DNA of 64,000 bases from Mayfieldus sp038317345 (GTDB lineage: Bacteria; Actinomycetota; Thermoleophilia; Solirubrobacterales; 70-9): positions 12,584-76,583 of the forward strand of contig JBBQBH010000005.1 of assembly GCA_038317345.1 (NCBI GenBank), read 5' to 3'. Position numbers and translations under genes: made by a program. The notes beneath the pieces are model-generated. The model did no database searches. It was not told the origin of the DNA and worked only from the letters and a program-made list of their open reading frames with translations. This document shows, in pieces, positions 52,890 through 61,084 of this stretch (its first letter is position 1; the number at the start of each line of letters is the position of its first letter).

Positions 52890-52963
52890 TCCGGGGTAGC
52901 TCAATTGGTAGCAGCGCTCGGCTGTTAACCGAGAGGTTGTGGGTTCGAGTCCCACCCCCGGAG
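52890..52963 (+). tRNA. tRNA-Asn (anticodon GTT)
   Basis: The acceptor TCCGGGG (52890-52896) pairs with CCCCGGA (52956-52962), followed by discriminator G. The D-arm, the anticodon arm (stem around CTGTTAA, anticodon GTT at 52924-52926) and the T-arm with TTCGAGT all fold. The 3' CCA is not encoded. A short copy of the D-arm sequence (GGTAGCTCAA) lies just upstream at 52876-52885. Confidence 0.95.
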
Positions 52964-52987
52964 TTTCTGTAACGGAAGTGTCTCGTC

Positions 52988-54187
52988 CTAGGCCCTAGCG
53001 AACCGCTCTACCAACTCCGCGCCCCGTCGCGAACCGTCGTTCTCCCGTCGCCAGGTCGCGAACTCGCCCGCCCGCGCCGTGAACGACGGATCGCCAAGGA
53101 TCCGCCGCGTCGCCCAGCGCAGCGGCGCCGGCCGGCACAACCGCCACGGTAGCGACAGGCCGGCGCCGGTCCAGGCGACGCGGACCCCGTTCTCGGCCAT
53201 GTCGCCCGCGACCGGGCAGCAGAGTACTGGCACACCGGACCCGAGGGACCTCACCGTCGTCCCGTGCCCGCCGTGGCAGATCACAAGCGCGGCCTGTGGC
53301 ATCACCTGGCTGTAGCTAAGCCAGTCGACCAGCACTGCGTTGCCGGGCGCGTCGATTGGCTCTTCCGGCTGCGCCCGGTTGGTCGTCGCCAGCACCCGGA
53401 CCGGCTCTCGCGCCAGCGCCTTGAGCGCCACGCGCACCAGCCGGCATTCGGGGTCCTTCGCCGTGCTCGGCGCGACCAGGACCAGCGGCGCGTCGCCGGC
53501 CGGCAGCGCAACGTCCCCGTACGGCAGCTCGAACTCCATCGGCCCGGTCACCTGCACCTCCGCCGGCCACCGGCGCGGGTACTCGAGCTGCGGGAAGGTC
53601 GCCACCAGCACGAGGTCCTCGCTGATCCCACCGTGAAAGCGCTCGACCGGCGCCAATCCCATCGCCGCGCGCTGCTCATTCAGCTCGTCGCGCCCCTTGC
53701 GCAGCCCGATCTCAAGCAAAGGGGTCGCCGCACGCCACAAGCCCTGCCCGACCGGGGTACGAGCCGGCCTTGCGCCGGTGGCGAAGAACGGCTTGCCCGG
53801 CTGTTGGACCGGATAGGGATGGGGGATCAGCGTCGCCCGCGGTACCCCGGCCGCCTCGGCGGCGAGCGGGGGCGCAACCGTGAGGATGTCGCTGACCAGC
53901 GCGTCGGGCCGCCAGTCCTCGAGGAATGGCAGCAGCGCTTTCGCCGCTTCGGCGGCCGTCGCGTCGCCTGAGTCAGACGCGGGGGGAGGGAACACCGTGT
54001 ACTCCTCGGCGGCCGCGAACCGAAGCCCCAGCTCCCCCACCGGCTCGCGCCACCGCTCCCAGGTCTCGACCAGGACCTCGTGGCCGCGCTCGGCCAGCGC
54101 CCGGGCCAGCGAGATCGCGGGGAACGCGTGCCCCGCATCGCCAAACGCGGTGACCATCAGCCGCAAACGACCGTTGCGCCGGTTCAT
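52988..54187 (-). CDS. Glycosyltransferase family 1 (MGT/UGT-like)
   Basis: From the ATG at 54187 the 399-residue protein starts NRRNGRLRLMVTAFGDAGHA, with the GDAGHAFPAISLARALAERG acceptor-side motif. The C-terminal donor-binding half has LVDWLSYSQVMPQAALVICH and GGHGTTVRSLGSGVPVLCCP. The HGG-x-GT segment matches the UDP-sugar signature of macrolide- and flavonoid-type transferases. Acceptor and sugar are unknown. It is divergent from the next gene with about 80 bp between starts. Confidence 0.85.
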   Translation of the reverse strand: MNRRNGRLRLMVTAFGDAGHAFPAISLARALAERGHEVLVETWERWREPVGELGLRFAAAEEYTVFPPPASDSGDATAAEAAKALLPFLEDWRPDALVSDILTVAPPLAAEAAGVPRATLIPHPYPVQQPGKPFFATGARPARTPVGQGLWRAATPLLEIGLRKGRDELNEQRAAMGLAPVERFHGGISEDLVLVATFPQLEYPRRWPAEVQVTGPMEFELPYGDVALPAGDAPLVLVAPSTAKDPECRLVRVALKALAREPVRVLATTNRAQPEEPIDAPGNAVLVDWLSYSQVMPQAALVICHGGHGTTVRSLGSGVPVLCCPVAGDMAENGVRVAWTGAGLSLPWRLCRPAPLRWATRRILGDPSFTARAGEFATWRRENDGSRRGAELVERFARA

Positions 54188-54267
54188 CGCTCGCCTCGCA
54201 TGAAACATCCCTTTCGGTCGCCGCTGCCGGCGACCGTCGGCGGGGCGCACCCGCTATCCCTTGCCAT

Positions 54268-54858
54268 GTGAGCCGCCGCAGAGATCACGCCGCGCGCCTC
54301 CGCACCGTGGTTGATCTGCTGCCGCGCCACACCCGCGAGGGCATGCTGCGCGGCATCGACTCGAACGCAATCATCGTCGGCGGCTACACCGACGGCGAGG
54401 GCGGCGTCTGCCCAATGCTCGCCGCGCACCGAAACGGCGGCCGAACCAGCTTCGCCAGCTTTGCGCGCGCCTGGGACGCCTTCACCGGCGCCGGCAAGCA
54501 CCCCCGCCGCGCCAGCCGGCGCGAGGTTCGCGTCCTGCGCACCCATCTGGAGATGAGCCTGCTCGAGGACGACACCCGGATCGGCACCGACGTCTCGCTG
54601 ACCGCGATCGCAAAGCAGATCCGCGCCGAGCGCCAGGAGATCGGGGAGCGCGGCGACGCGCCGGAGCGACCCCGCCCCGGCGACCGCAACCGAACCCGCG
54701 AGCTGCGTCACCGTTCGCGCTGGTCCTGGCTGCGCCCGGCCCGCCGCTACGACGTCTACCAGGCGACGCTCGCCGCGGCCTCCGAGCAGATCTCCGAGCA
54801 GCGCATCGACGGTCTGCTCTCTGACTCCGAGCGCGAGACCACACCCGCGCATCGTTAG
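54268..54858 (+). CDS. Conserved-looking protein of unknown function
   Basis: The 196-residue protein (GTG start) reads RTVVDLLPRHTREGMLRGID, then IIVGGYTDGEGGVCPMLAAH and GGRTSFASFARAWDAFTGAG, then basic segments (RASRREVRVLRTHLEMSLLE). The C-terminal third is Arg/Glu-rich and helical. No signal peptide or membrane helix occurs. The first half looks constrained, but I know no function for it. It ends 15 bp before the convergent SDR gene. Confidence 0.7.
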   Translation: MSRRRDHAARLRTVVDLLPRHTREGMLRGIDSNAIIVGGYTDGEGGVCPMLAAHRNGGRTSFASFARAWDAFTGAGKHPRRASRREVRVLRTHLEMSLLEDDTRIGTDVSLTAIAKQIRAERQEIGERGDAPERPRPGDRNRTRELRHRSRWSWLRPARRYDVYQATLAAASEQISEQRIDGLLSDSERETTPAHR

Positions 54859-54873
54859 CGCCCCTCCGTACCT

Positions 54874-55602
54874 TTAGGGCGTGTCCGTGTCGCCCGGCCG
54901 GGTGAAGACGATCTCCGGGATCAGGCAATAGCGCGAGGTGCGCAGAAGCAAGCGCACAGCCTCCGCCAGGTCCTCGGGGCGGATCATCTTCTCGGCCTCG
55001 ACAGAGCCCTTCACGAAGTCGGTCATCGGCGTGTCGACGAATCCCGGGGCCAGCGCCGTGACCTGGATCCCCGCCTCGCCGACCTCCTTCTGGGTCCCCT
55101 GGCTGAAGTTGATCACCGCGCCCTTAGTGGCCGCGTAGACCGACAGCCAGGGCTGTCCGGTCTTGCCCGCGATCGACGCCGTGTTGACGATCAGCGCCTT
55201 GCCGTGCTCGGCCCCGGCTTCCCTCAACATCGGCAGCGACTCCCGCGTGGCGATGATCAGCGAGCGCAGATTGACGTCGAGCTGAAGATCGAGGTGCTTG
55301 GTATTGATCTCGTGCATCGCCTGGCCGACCCCGATCCCGGCGTTGTTGACCAGCACGTCCATGCGCCCGTACTTGTCGCGGTGCGCGGCGACCAACCCGA
55401 CCACGTCGTCCTCCTCGGCCATCTGGGCGGGAACGCTGTGCACCTCCAACCCCTCGCCGCGCAGCTCCTCAGCCGCCGCCTCGAGCTTCTGGGGGCGGCG
55501 CGCCGAGATCGTCAGCGCGTAGCCATCCTCGCCCAGAGCTCGCGCGATCGCCAGTCCGATCCCGCTCGAAGCACCAGTCACCAAAGCAGCACGATCCGCC
55601 AA
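54874..55602 (-). CDS. Short-chain dehydrogenase/reductase
   Basis: A TTG at 55602 with AGGAGG four bases upstream is the best start: it gives 242 residues beginning ADRAALVTGASSGIGLAIAR. Further motifs are VNNAGIGVGQAM, the catalytic Ser in IVNTASIAGKTG, YAATKGAVINFSQGT with Tyr and Lys, and APGFVDTPM. The residues SARRPQKLEA after strand 2 favour NADP. The frame is open further upstream, but without conserved sequence. The C-terminal PEIVFTRPGDTDTP is ordinary for the class. Substrate unknown. Confidence 0.9.
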   Translation of the reverse strand: MADRAALVTGASSGIGLAIARALGEDGYALTISARRPQKLEAAAEELRGEGLEVHSVPAQMAEEDDVVGLVAAHRDKYGRMDVLVNNAGIGVGQAMHEINTKHLDLQLDVNLRSLIIATRESLPMLREAGAEHGKALIVNTASIAGKTGQPWLSVYAATKGAVINFSQGTQKEVGEAGIQVTALAPGFVDTPMTDFVKGSVEAEKMIRPEDLAEAVRLLLRTSRYCLIPEIVFTRPGDTDTP

Positions 55603-55704
55603 CCTTCCTCCTCTCGTTCTCTCGTCGGCGCGGACCCTATCGGCAGCGAGGCGGCGATCGCGATCACGCATCGGTCGGCAGATGCGTCTGAATAACATGC
55701 GGGC

Positions 55705-56772
55705 GTGCGCATCCTCCGGGTCGCCAATCTCGCAGGGCCGCTTGCCCTTGCCGTTCTACTCGTCGCCGGCTGCGGCGGGTCGGGGTCCGGCGGCAAGGTC
55801 GAAAATCGCCCTGCCCCAGCGGCCAGCAGCTTCCCGAGCAGCAAAGGAAAGAGCCTTTTCGAGGTACTGAAGGGAGCCAGTGGGTCGACGACCCTGGTCT
55901 TGCTCCCGACTCAGCAGGTCTACCACAAGGGCGAGAACCGCTTCGGCTTCGGTGTCTTCACCCGCAGCGCCAAGAAGCAGGTCGCCAATGCTCAGGTCGC
56001 CCTCTACGTCGCGAAGGCGCCGCCCCCCGGACAGGTGCCGACGCCGAAGGCGAACGGCGCCAGCGCGGGCAAGGGGCCGGAGAGCAAGCTCGCCGTCGAG
56101 CTTGGCAATCCGGCCAGCGGCCCCTATCCGGCCAAGGTCGAGAGCCTCGCGACAGAGCCCGCATTCAGCTCCAAGACGACCGCCGACGACCCCAACGCCG
56201 GAAAAGTGGTTTACACGACCGAGATCAACCTCCCCAGCAACGGCGAATGGCGGATCGGGGCGCTGATCAAGGACGGCGACAAGCTCTCCGCAAGCGTGCT
56301 GCCCAGCGCCACCGTCGGCCAGTTCAACGACATCCCGCGGGTCGGCCAGAGGCCCCCTGGCATCCACACGCCGACTCCGGCATCGGTCCGGGGAGACCTC
56401 AGCAAGCTCACGACCCGCATTCCACCCGAGAGGATGAACAAGGTCGACTTCGCCGACGTACTAGGAAAAAAACCGATTGTGCTCTTGTTTGCGACCCCCC
56501 AGTTCTGCCAGAGTCGGGTATGCGGCCCGGTTGTCGACGAAGCTGCGCAGGTCCAGCGTGACTTTGGCGACAAGGCTGAGTTCATCCACATGGAGATCTA
56601 CAACGACAACGATCCTTCAAAGGGAGTGCGGCCGCAGGTCCGCGCCTTCCATCTGCCGAGCGAGCCGTGGCTCTTCGTGATCGACAGCAAGGGCGTGATC
56701 CGAACCGCGATCGAGGGAGCGTTCAACGTCCAGGAGCTGACCGACGCCGTCAAAGGAGTGACCGGAGGCTGA
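55705..56772 (+). CDS. Lipoprotein with a C-terminal thioredoxin-like (redoxin) domain
   Basis: The GTG start gives 355 residues with the lipobox LLVAGC (Cys23). Residues about 60-215 are a beta domain (TTLVLLPTQQVYHKGENRFG and GEWRIGALIKDGDKLSAS). The C-terminal part (about 240-355) is thioredoxin-like, with KPIVLLFATPQFCQSRVCGP, where the pair is Cys-x4-Cys, and EPWLFVIDSKGVIRTAIEGA. It could act as an extracytoplasmic thiol or metallochaperone-type protein, like SCO1/TlpA relatives; the Cys-x4-Cys spacing differs from both CxxC and CxxxC. It overlaps the Hpt gene by 4 bp. Confidence 0.8.
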   Translation: MRILRVANLAGPLALAVLLVAGCGGSGSGGKVENRPAPAASSFPSSKGKSLFEVLKGASGSTTLVLLPTQQVYHKGENRFGFGVFTRSAKKQVANAQVALYVAKAPPPGQVPTPKANGASAGKGPESKLAVELGNPASGPYPAKVESLATEPAFSSKTTADDPNAGKVVYTTEINLPSNGEWRIGALIKDGDKLSASVLPSATVGQFNDIPRVGQRPPGIHTPTPASVRGDLSKLTTRIPPERMNKVDFADVLGKKPIVLLFATPQFCQSRVCGPVVDEAAQVQRDFGDKAEFIHMEIYNDNDPSKGVRPQVRAFHLPSEPWLFVIDSKGVIRTAIEGAFNVQELTDAVKGVTGG

Positions 56773-57128
56773 GCGAGGAAATCGACATCAAGCTGATCGA
56801 GTCGTTCGCCGAGGAGGCGAGGCGCCGCTGCGACGTGATCGTCGCCGGTCTGGAGACCGGCACCGACGACTACGAGGCATTGCGGGCCGAGTCCCACGCA
56901 TTGAAGGGGACCGCGGCCGTGGTCCAGCTGCAGCGGCTGGCCGAGCTCGCGGGCCTGATGGAGTCCGATCTCGCCGAGGCGGCGAAGACCGGGCAGTTGC
57001 GCGACAACCGGATCCAGCAGATATCCGACGCCGCGAAAGCGCTCGCCGAGGGCGCCGAGGCAGCGGCTGCCGGAAACGAGGAGCCGGCCGACGTCGGCCG
57101 CTCGCTGGCACAGCTTTTCAGCGCCTGA
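56769..57128 (+). CDS. Hpt (histidine phosphotransfer) domain protein with a probable CTG start
   Basis: The 119-residue helical protein has the Hpt core RAESHALKGTAAVVQLQRLA with the phospho-accepting His in S-H-A-L-K-G. The first possible ATG, GTG or TTG in this frame lies too far upstream inside the previous gene. A CTG at 56769 overlaps the lipoprotein stop (CTGA), like the ATGA and TTGA overlaps elsewhere in the window, with AAAGGAG at 56753-56759. No histidine kinase adjoins, so its phosphodonor is unknown. The coupling to a redox lipoprotein is unusual. Confidence 0.75.
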   Translation: MSEEIDIKLIESFAEEARRRCDVIVAGLETGTDDYEALRAESHALKGTAAVVQLQRLAELAGLMESDLAEAAKTGQLRDNRIQQISDAAKALAEGAEAAAAGNEEPADVGRSLAQLFSA

Positions 57129-57135
57129 GTCTCTC

Positions 57136-57643
57136 CTACGGACAGGCGGGCAGCGAGTTGGGGAGGCTCCGGAAGCGTGACCGGCAATCCCGGAAGTCCG
57201 GCGACCGGAAGGCTTGCGCTGTCGAGAGATCCAAAGTTGCTGTCGATCTGGCTCCGGATCGCACCACAGAGTGCCGCAACCCGAGGGACCAGAGCGTCCA
57301 ACTGAGCCTGCAGCGCGCCCAGCGAGACCGAGCCCGGGATCAGGGAGCAGCTTGGCGCTCCCTGGGGCGTGATCGAGCCGATCGCCTGAGCGGCGGGACA
57401 GCCATTGGTCAGCGAGCGCTGGATCGTGCTGTCGAGGGACGACTCTTTGACGTCGGTGCCGGTGATCGAGTCGTTGCGCACCTGATTTGATCCAATCGCG
57501 TTTTTTGCCACCTTGCGGTGGGTGACGGCGTGGCGGTGCAGATCGACCTTCTTGACCTGCCTGTTGCGGATCTGCTTCGAGCCGACGCTGTTCTTGGCGA
57601 CTCCCCAAGCGGTGCCGCCGAGCGCAATGAATAGGGCGAGCAC
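57136..57643 (-). CDS. Secreted/membrane-anchored repeat-type protein, probably frameshifted near its C-terminus
   Basis: The product begins near VLALFIALGGTAWGVAKNSV, an N-terminal helix typical of a large Solirubrobacterales family, followed by SKQIRNRQVKKVDLHRHAVT and a short helical repeat-like region. The start is uncertain: the frame runs open upstream of 57643 without ATG, GTG or TTG. Near 57165 the natural C-terminus (SLPNSLPACP and a stop at 57136-57138) lies one frame away. In the present frame it would run on to 56870, fully antisense to the Hpt gene. One lost or gained base is the simplest explanation. Confidence 0.6.
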
Positions 57644-57870
57644 CGAGACGACGTTGGCGAAGCTGACGTGAGCCCGAAGCTTTTGAATTTTCCCCCGCTC
57701 AGAACCTACGACTGCCAGAGTTCCGAGTCCAGCCTGATGGTCCAGGAATTACGAAAAGTCAGTAGCCGCCGCACCGGTACCGGTGCCCCTTGCGAAGGGC
57801 GGTCTGGTCGCCGCGCCTCCGCGCCTCCAACGCCTGAACGGCGCGCTAGGCTCGCCACCTGAAGCAACCC

Positions 57871-57944
57871 GGGCCGGTAGCTCAGTTGGTCAGAGCAGCG
57901 GACTCATAATCCGCCGGTCGGAGGTTCGAGTCCTCCCCGGCCCA
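57871..57944 (+). tRNA. tRNA with CAT anticodon (elongator Met or lysidine-type Ile2)
   Basis: GGGCCGG (57871-57877) pairs with CCGGCCC (57937-57943), discriminator A. The anticodon stem GCGGA/TCCGC holds the loop CTCATAA with CAT at 57905-57907, and the T-arm is GGAGG-TTCGAGT-CCTCC. Met and Ile2 cannot be told apart safely by eye. The 3' half from ACTCATAATCCG onward is duplicated at 59756-59799 and 62575-62615, so the gene is the likely integration target for the downstream islets. Confidence 0.93.
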
Positions 57945-58287
57945 TAGGAAAAGCCCCGACTGAGCATGTCGTCCACATCGGTGAGGGTCCGAGGGGCGAC
58001 CGTTACAGCACCCGACGGATCTGGGAGCTCGAGCGGGAGGCCCTCGCCACTGCTCAGAACCTGCTCGGCGCTTAGGACTGCGCGCGTCCTGGCGGGCTGG
58101 TCGAGGTAGCGGTCCAGAATCCGTCGCTCGATCACTTGCCGGTCAAGGCCTACCTCTGCCGCCCGCTCGGCCCAGCGCTGGCGGAGGCTGGCTGGTTGAT
58201 TCCCTACAACTTCAGACGACGTCCCCCGGCGACAAGCCGGGAGTAGCTAGGGTCACGGAGCTTGAACAACGTCATGGAAAGCAACAC
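57945..58287. other. Start of islet 1: no supported intact gene; possible relaxase fragment
   Basis: A plus-strand stretch (about 57995-58075) reads RYSTRRIWELEREALATAQN and then stops. It weakly resembles the start of the helicase part of MobF relaxases. A minus-strand frame of 81 codons ends inside the tRNA and is not credible. The rest of the 343 bp shows nothing I can assign. Confidence 0.35.
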
Positions 58288-59055
58288 CTAACGGTGCTTG
58301 TGAGATAGCTGCCTGCACTTCTGCGTGTGCCGACCAACAGCCGAAGTTCCATCCTGATAGGTGAACCTCGCCTGGAAATGGATCTTTTTGTCCCGGCACG
58401 TGGCCGAGACCAGATACCGGCGCTTGCCGCGGTAGCGATAGTGCTTCTTGACCCTCGTGTTGAACTCCGTGATAACCGCGCTGCCGCCGGCCAGCGGAGG
58501 CACCTGCACGGTCAGCGTGGTGCCGTACTTTCGCCCCGCCGACTTGTCCTTGGCCAACTTGCCGATTAGCACCTGGGCGCCTGTGGTGCTGTTGTAGGTG
58601 AAAAGGATGAGGGTATGGTGGGCGCCGTTGAACGCGGTCACCGTCGCGTTGATTATCAGCGGCGGCGTCGAGGGGCCGGACGAGATCTCGATCCGCGAGC
58701 TACCGCCGCCCACCAGTGAGGCGTGGCAGAGGTTCTGCGCCTGGGCTGTCGTGGTGGCGGCCGTAAAGTGGTTCGGGTTGCAGGTATTCAAGCCCCTCTG
58801 CTGGAATCTCAGGTCCTTGTCGAAATCGACCTTCGCAATCGTGGTCGGCGATGGCAGCCCATAAGGGTTGGAAGGGTTGGTCGTCGAGAGGTCGACGAAC
58901 ACCGACACCTGCTTGAACTTACCCTTCTTGAAAAGCTTGCTGGGCCTGACCTGCCCAGTGATCGACTGGATGTTGGCGGCCGAGGCGACCCCGACCGCTG
59001 CAACGGTCGCGAGGCACGACACCAAGCCCAGGGCCCGAATAAGTTGCTTGCGCAT
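58288..59055 (-). CDS. Secreted protein of unknown function, islet 1
   Basis: The ATG at 59055 (RKQLIRALGLVSCLATVAAV) has AGGAG five bases upstream and encodes a signal peptide ending AASA-type near residue 26. The mature part of about 230 residues is basic and beta-rich: VRPSKLFKKGKFKQVSVFVD, FDKDLRFQQRGLNTCNPNHF, and GKLAKDKSAGRKYGTTLTVQ. Four Cys could form two disulfides. The Ser/Lys/Arg-rich C-terminus ends with QLSHKHR. Function unknown. It is the only complete gene between the tRNA and the first partial tRNA copy. Confidence 0.72.
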   Translation of the reverse strand: MRKQLIRALGLVSCLATVAAVGVASAANIQSITGQVRPSKLFKKGKFKQVSVFVDLSTTNPSNPYGLPSPTTIAKVDFDKDLRFQQRGLNTCNPNHFTAATTTAQAQNLCHASLVGGGSSRIEISSGPSTPPLIINATVTAFNGAHHTLILFTYNSTTGAQVLIGKLAKDKSAGRKYGTTLTVQVPPLAGGSAVITEFNTRVKKHYRYRGKRRYLVSATCRDKKIHFQARFTYQDGTSAVGRHTQKCRQLSHKHR

Positions 59056-59058
59056 CAT

Positions 59059-59653
59059 CTCTCCTATCGGCGAGCGTTCAGTCAGCAGGCGAATAGCCGC
59101 TTGCTTCCCACCAACCCGTTCACGCTCCTTAAGTTGCGCCCCAGTTGGGGACGCTGACCACGCGCGTCTGGCTGCCAAAACTTGCCGAAGCGCCTCGTGC
59201 GCAGCCGGTCAGCCCAGGGGTCGGCAGGTTGCTGGTGCGAGAGAGCGCGATTGAGAAGGGACATTGGGTCTAGCGTACGTTCATCTCCGCCCCCGAGACC
59301 TTGACCGTCTTCGCAGCCGGACCGGCGGTCACCGTCGCCTTGCTGGTGTCGATGGTCTGGCCGATCGCAACGAACGGGATCTTTGGGTTTCCAAGGACGC
59401 CGAACCCTCGGTGAAGAGTGCCGGACTTCGAGTCCGGGCAGTAGATTCGGTGAAGTTCCCTGGAGCCGGGGACGTGTTGCCGTCGGAAGGCCAAAGGTAG
59501 AGACACCCATCCGCCCCCGGTCTGATCATTGCTGGCGGTCGCATCTCTCCACCGTCTGCCGATCCTCAAGCACTCCTTCAGGCCGCCCGATATATGCGAG
59601 GCGCCGATCGGCTGAAACGGAGTCCAGGTCCGTCGGTCGCAGGAGCCCGAATC
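59059..59653. other. Islet 1 remainder without a convincing gene
   Basis: A minus-strand frame of 99 codons (59270-59569) ends with FVAIGQTIDTSKATVTAGPA and KTVKVSGAEMNVR, a beta-type stretch that may be the C-terminus of a decayed secreted or phage-type protein. No start region or domain can be identified. The remaining sequence shows no RNA gene or repeat. Confidence 0.4.
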
Positions 59654-59799
59654 TTGTCCCGAAGCTTGTCCCCGACTCCACCCAACTCAATGGACGGGAC
59701 CGGATTCAGGCGATCTCCTCAGCCACGATCGACGTCCTCAGACGCCATCCTCGGCAACTCATAATCCGTCGGTCGGAGGTTCGAGTCCTCCCCGGCCCA
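59654..59799 (+). repeat. First partial tRNA copy with conserved upstream flank (attachment-site-like, R1)
   Basis: The block ends with ACTCATAATCCG-T-CGG and on through TTCGAGTCCTCCCCGGCCCA, one mismatch from the tRNA at 57871. The preceding 100 bp (TTGTCCCGAA, then TTGTCCCCGACTCCA, then CTCAGACGCCATCCT) are homologous to the flank of R2. Read on the minus strand both flanks contain ELxGVGDKxRDK, perhaps an integrase tail. No catalytic integrase domain remains. Confidence 0.85.
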
Positions 59800-59931
59800 T
59801 GAAAGCCCTGTAATCAGGCTGTTTTACCGAGCCGTAAATTGAGGCAATTCGCATTTCGTCCCAAACCTTCTAAGCGAGCGAACGAATGCGTCTGCCCGAC
59901 TCACGCCGCCGGGGCTCTATCGTCAGTACCG

Positions 59932-60348
59932 ATGGTGCCAAGTCGCCGCAACTACCGCGCCCATCTGAAGAGCGCGGTGGCTATGAGCGCAGCACCGTAT
60001 GGCTATACGCTGACCATCTGGACCTCAGGAGCCGTAGCGACGCATCAGCACGGCACACCCTCCGCCTGGGAGGCTCTTCTGTTCTTACTGGGTGCCGTCC
60101 TGGGATTCGGGCTGACGGCGGCCGTTGCCCACGGAAGCCCGGCGGCGACATTCGGCTCCGATAGGGACCGACCTGTGCGTCTATGGGGAGGCCTTCATCT
60201 GGTTTCGGTCGGTGCGGCAATCGGCATTTCGGCCGCGGTCGCGATGCAGGTGGGAAACCCGCTGGTGTGGCTGCTCGTCGGCTTTCTTGCGACCACCGTG
60301 TACCTGACGCTGATCGCCGCGCAGTTCACGCTCGCCGAAAGGCATTGA
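59932..60348 (+). CDS. Small four-helix membrane protein, islet 2
   Basis: The ATG at 59932 gives 138 residues: VPSRRNYRAHLKSAVAMSAA, a first helix with YGYTLTIWTSGAVATHQHG, then WEALLFLLGAVLGFGLTAAV, LWGGLHLVSVGAAIGISAAV and VWLLVGFLATTVYLTLIAAQ. The His-Gln-His loop might bind metal. The family is unknown. The frame is open upstream to 59839, but the added residues are not membrane-like and have no Shine-Dalgarno sequence. Confidence 0.65.
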   Translation: MVPSRRNYRAHLKSAVAMSAAPYGYTLTIWTSGAVATHQHGTPSAWEALLFLLGAVLGFGLTAAVAHGSPAATFGSDRDRPVRLWGGLHLVSVGAAIGISAAVAMQVGNPLVWLLVGFLATTVYLTLIAAQFTLAERH

Positions 60349-60409
60349 GACGACAACGAAGGCCAACCATGGTCCGAACCCGCGACTCCGTGCACAGAGA
60401 CGACGGTAA

Positions 60410-60580
60410 GTGATCTGCCTGTTCCCAACGGCAGCTAGCACGTTCGAGGGCTTGACCGGGATCCTTGAAGGCGTCGCCGTCTTGGTTCTCATGGTCGGGC
60501 TCCTGCTCTACGCCGATCGCCGAAGGACGCGGCGCGACGCCGGACAGCGATCGACCGACAAGTCCTCCGAGCCCGATTGA
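60410..60580 (+). CDS. Single-helix membrane mini-protein, 56 residues, islet 2
   Basis: The GTG at 60410 begins ICLFPTAASTFEGLTGILEG, then the helix VAVLVLMVGLLLYADRRRTR and a charged cytoplasmic tail (RDAGQRSTDKSSEPD). Topology is N-out/C-in by the positive-inside rule. It lies 61 bp after the four-helix gene, on the same strand, so the two may form one transcript. No family known; codon bias looks normal for the region. Confidence 0.5.
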   Translation: MICLFPTAASTFEGLTGILEGVAVLVLMVGLLLYADRRRTRRDAGQRSTDKSSEPD

Positions 60581-60771
60581 CATGGCTGCCGTGGAACGGC
60601 TGCGGGGGTGAGGCGGCCGGCCCCTTGGAGCCCGGCTCTGCTCGGAGCCCAGCTGTATATCGCTGCTGGTCCTCGCTCAAAGGAACAGCGGCTCCGCGCA
60701 GCCAACTGGGTTGGCTGACCTTGAGCCAATTTGGTCCTGAGGTCGCCGCCACCAACGTTGCGAGCTCGTGG

Positions 60772-60981
60772 CTAGGAATCTTCCAGAGCGAGAAGGTCGA
60801 GGTCGTGCATCCGGACATATCCGCACCATTTGCACGACAGCAGATAGACGTCTGTGCGGGGTTTCTCCACGAGCTGAACTTGTCCGCTGCTCACCCATTC
60901 ACGACGGCCACACGCGGGGCAGCGCATCGTCGCTTTTTTCACCTTCAGGACAGCTTGGGGATCTAGCGCTTCGCCGGCCAA
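60772..60981 (-). CDS. Small zinc-ribbon protein, islet 2
   Basis: The product of up to 69 residues has two Cys pairs: MRCPACGRREW and LLSCKWCGYVRMHDLDLLAL, about 30 residues apart, as in zinc ribbons. A TTG at 60981 or the GTG at 60942 (KKATMRCPACG) are the possible starts; the shorter form contains the whole ribbon. Such proteins bind nucleic acid or protein partners; nothing more can be said. Confidence 0.6.
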   Translation of the reverse strand: MAGEALDPQAVLKVKKATMRCPACGRREWVSSGQVQLVEKPRTDVYLLSCKWCGYVRMHDLDLLALEDS

Positions 60982-61084
60982 GCGAGAAAGGCTAGCTGGT
61001 GGATGATCGCGGACCAGAAGCAGGTGGCGCGAGCGGCGGATGTTGACTCAGGTCTGGCTCCCGAAGGTCTCGATGACGGCTCGC

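Noticed and set aside
57890..58135. Minus-strand 81-codon frame ending inside the tRNA
   Set aside because: Its end is the antisense of a complete tRNA, so it is not a gene.
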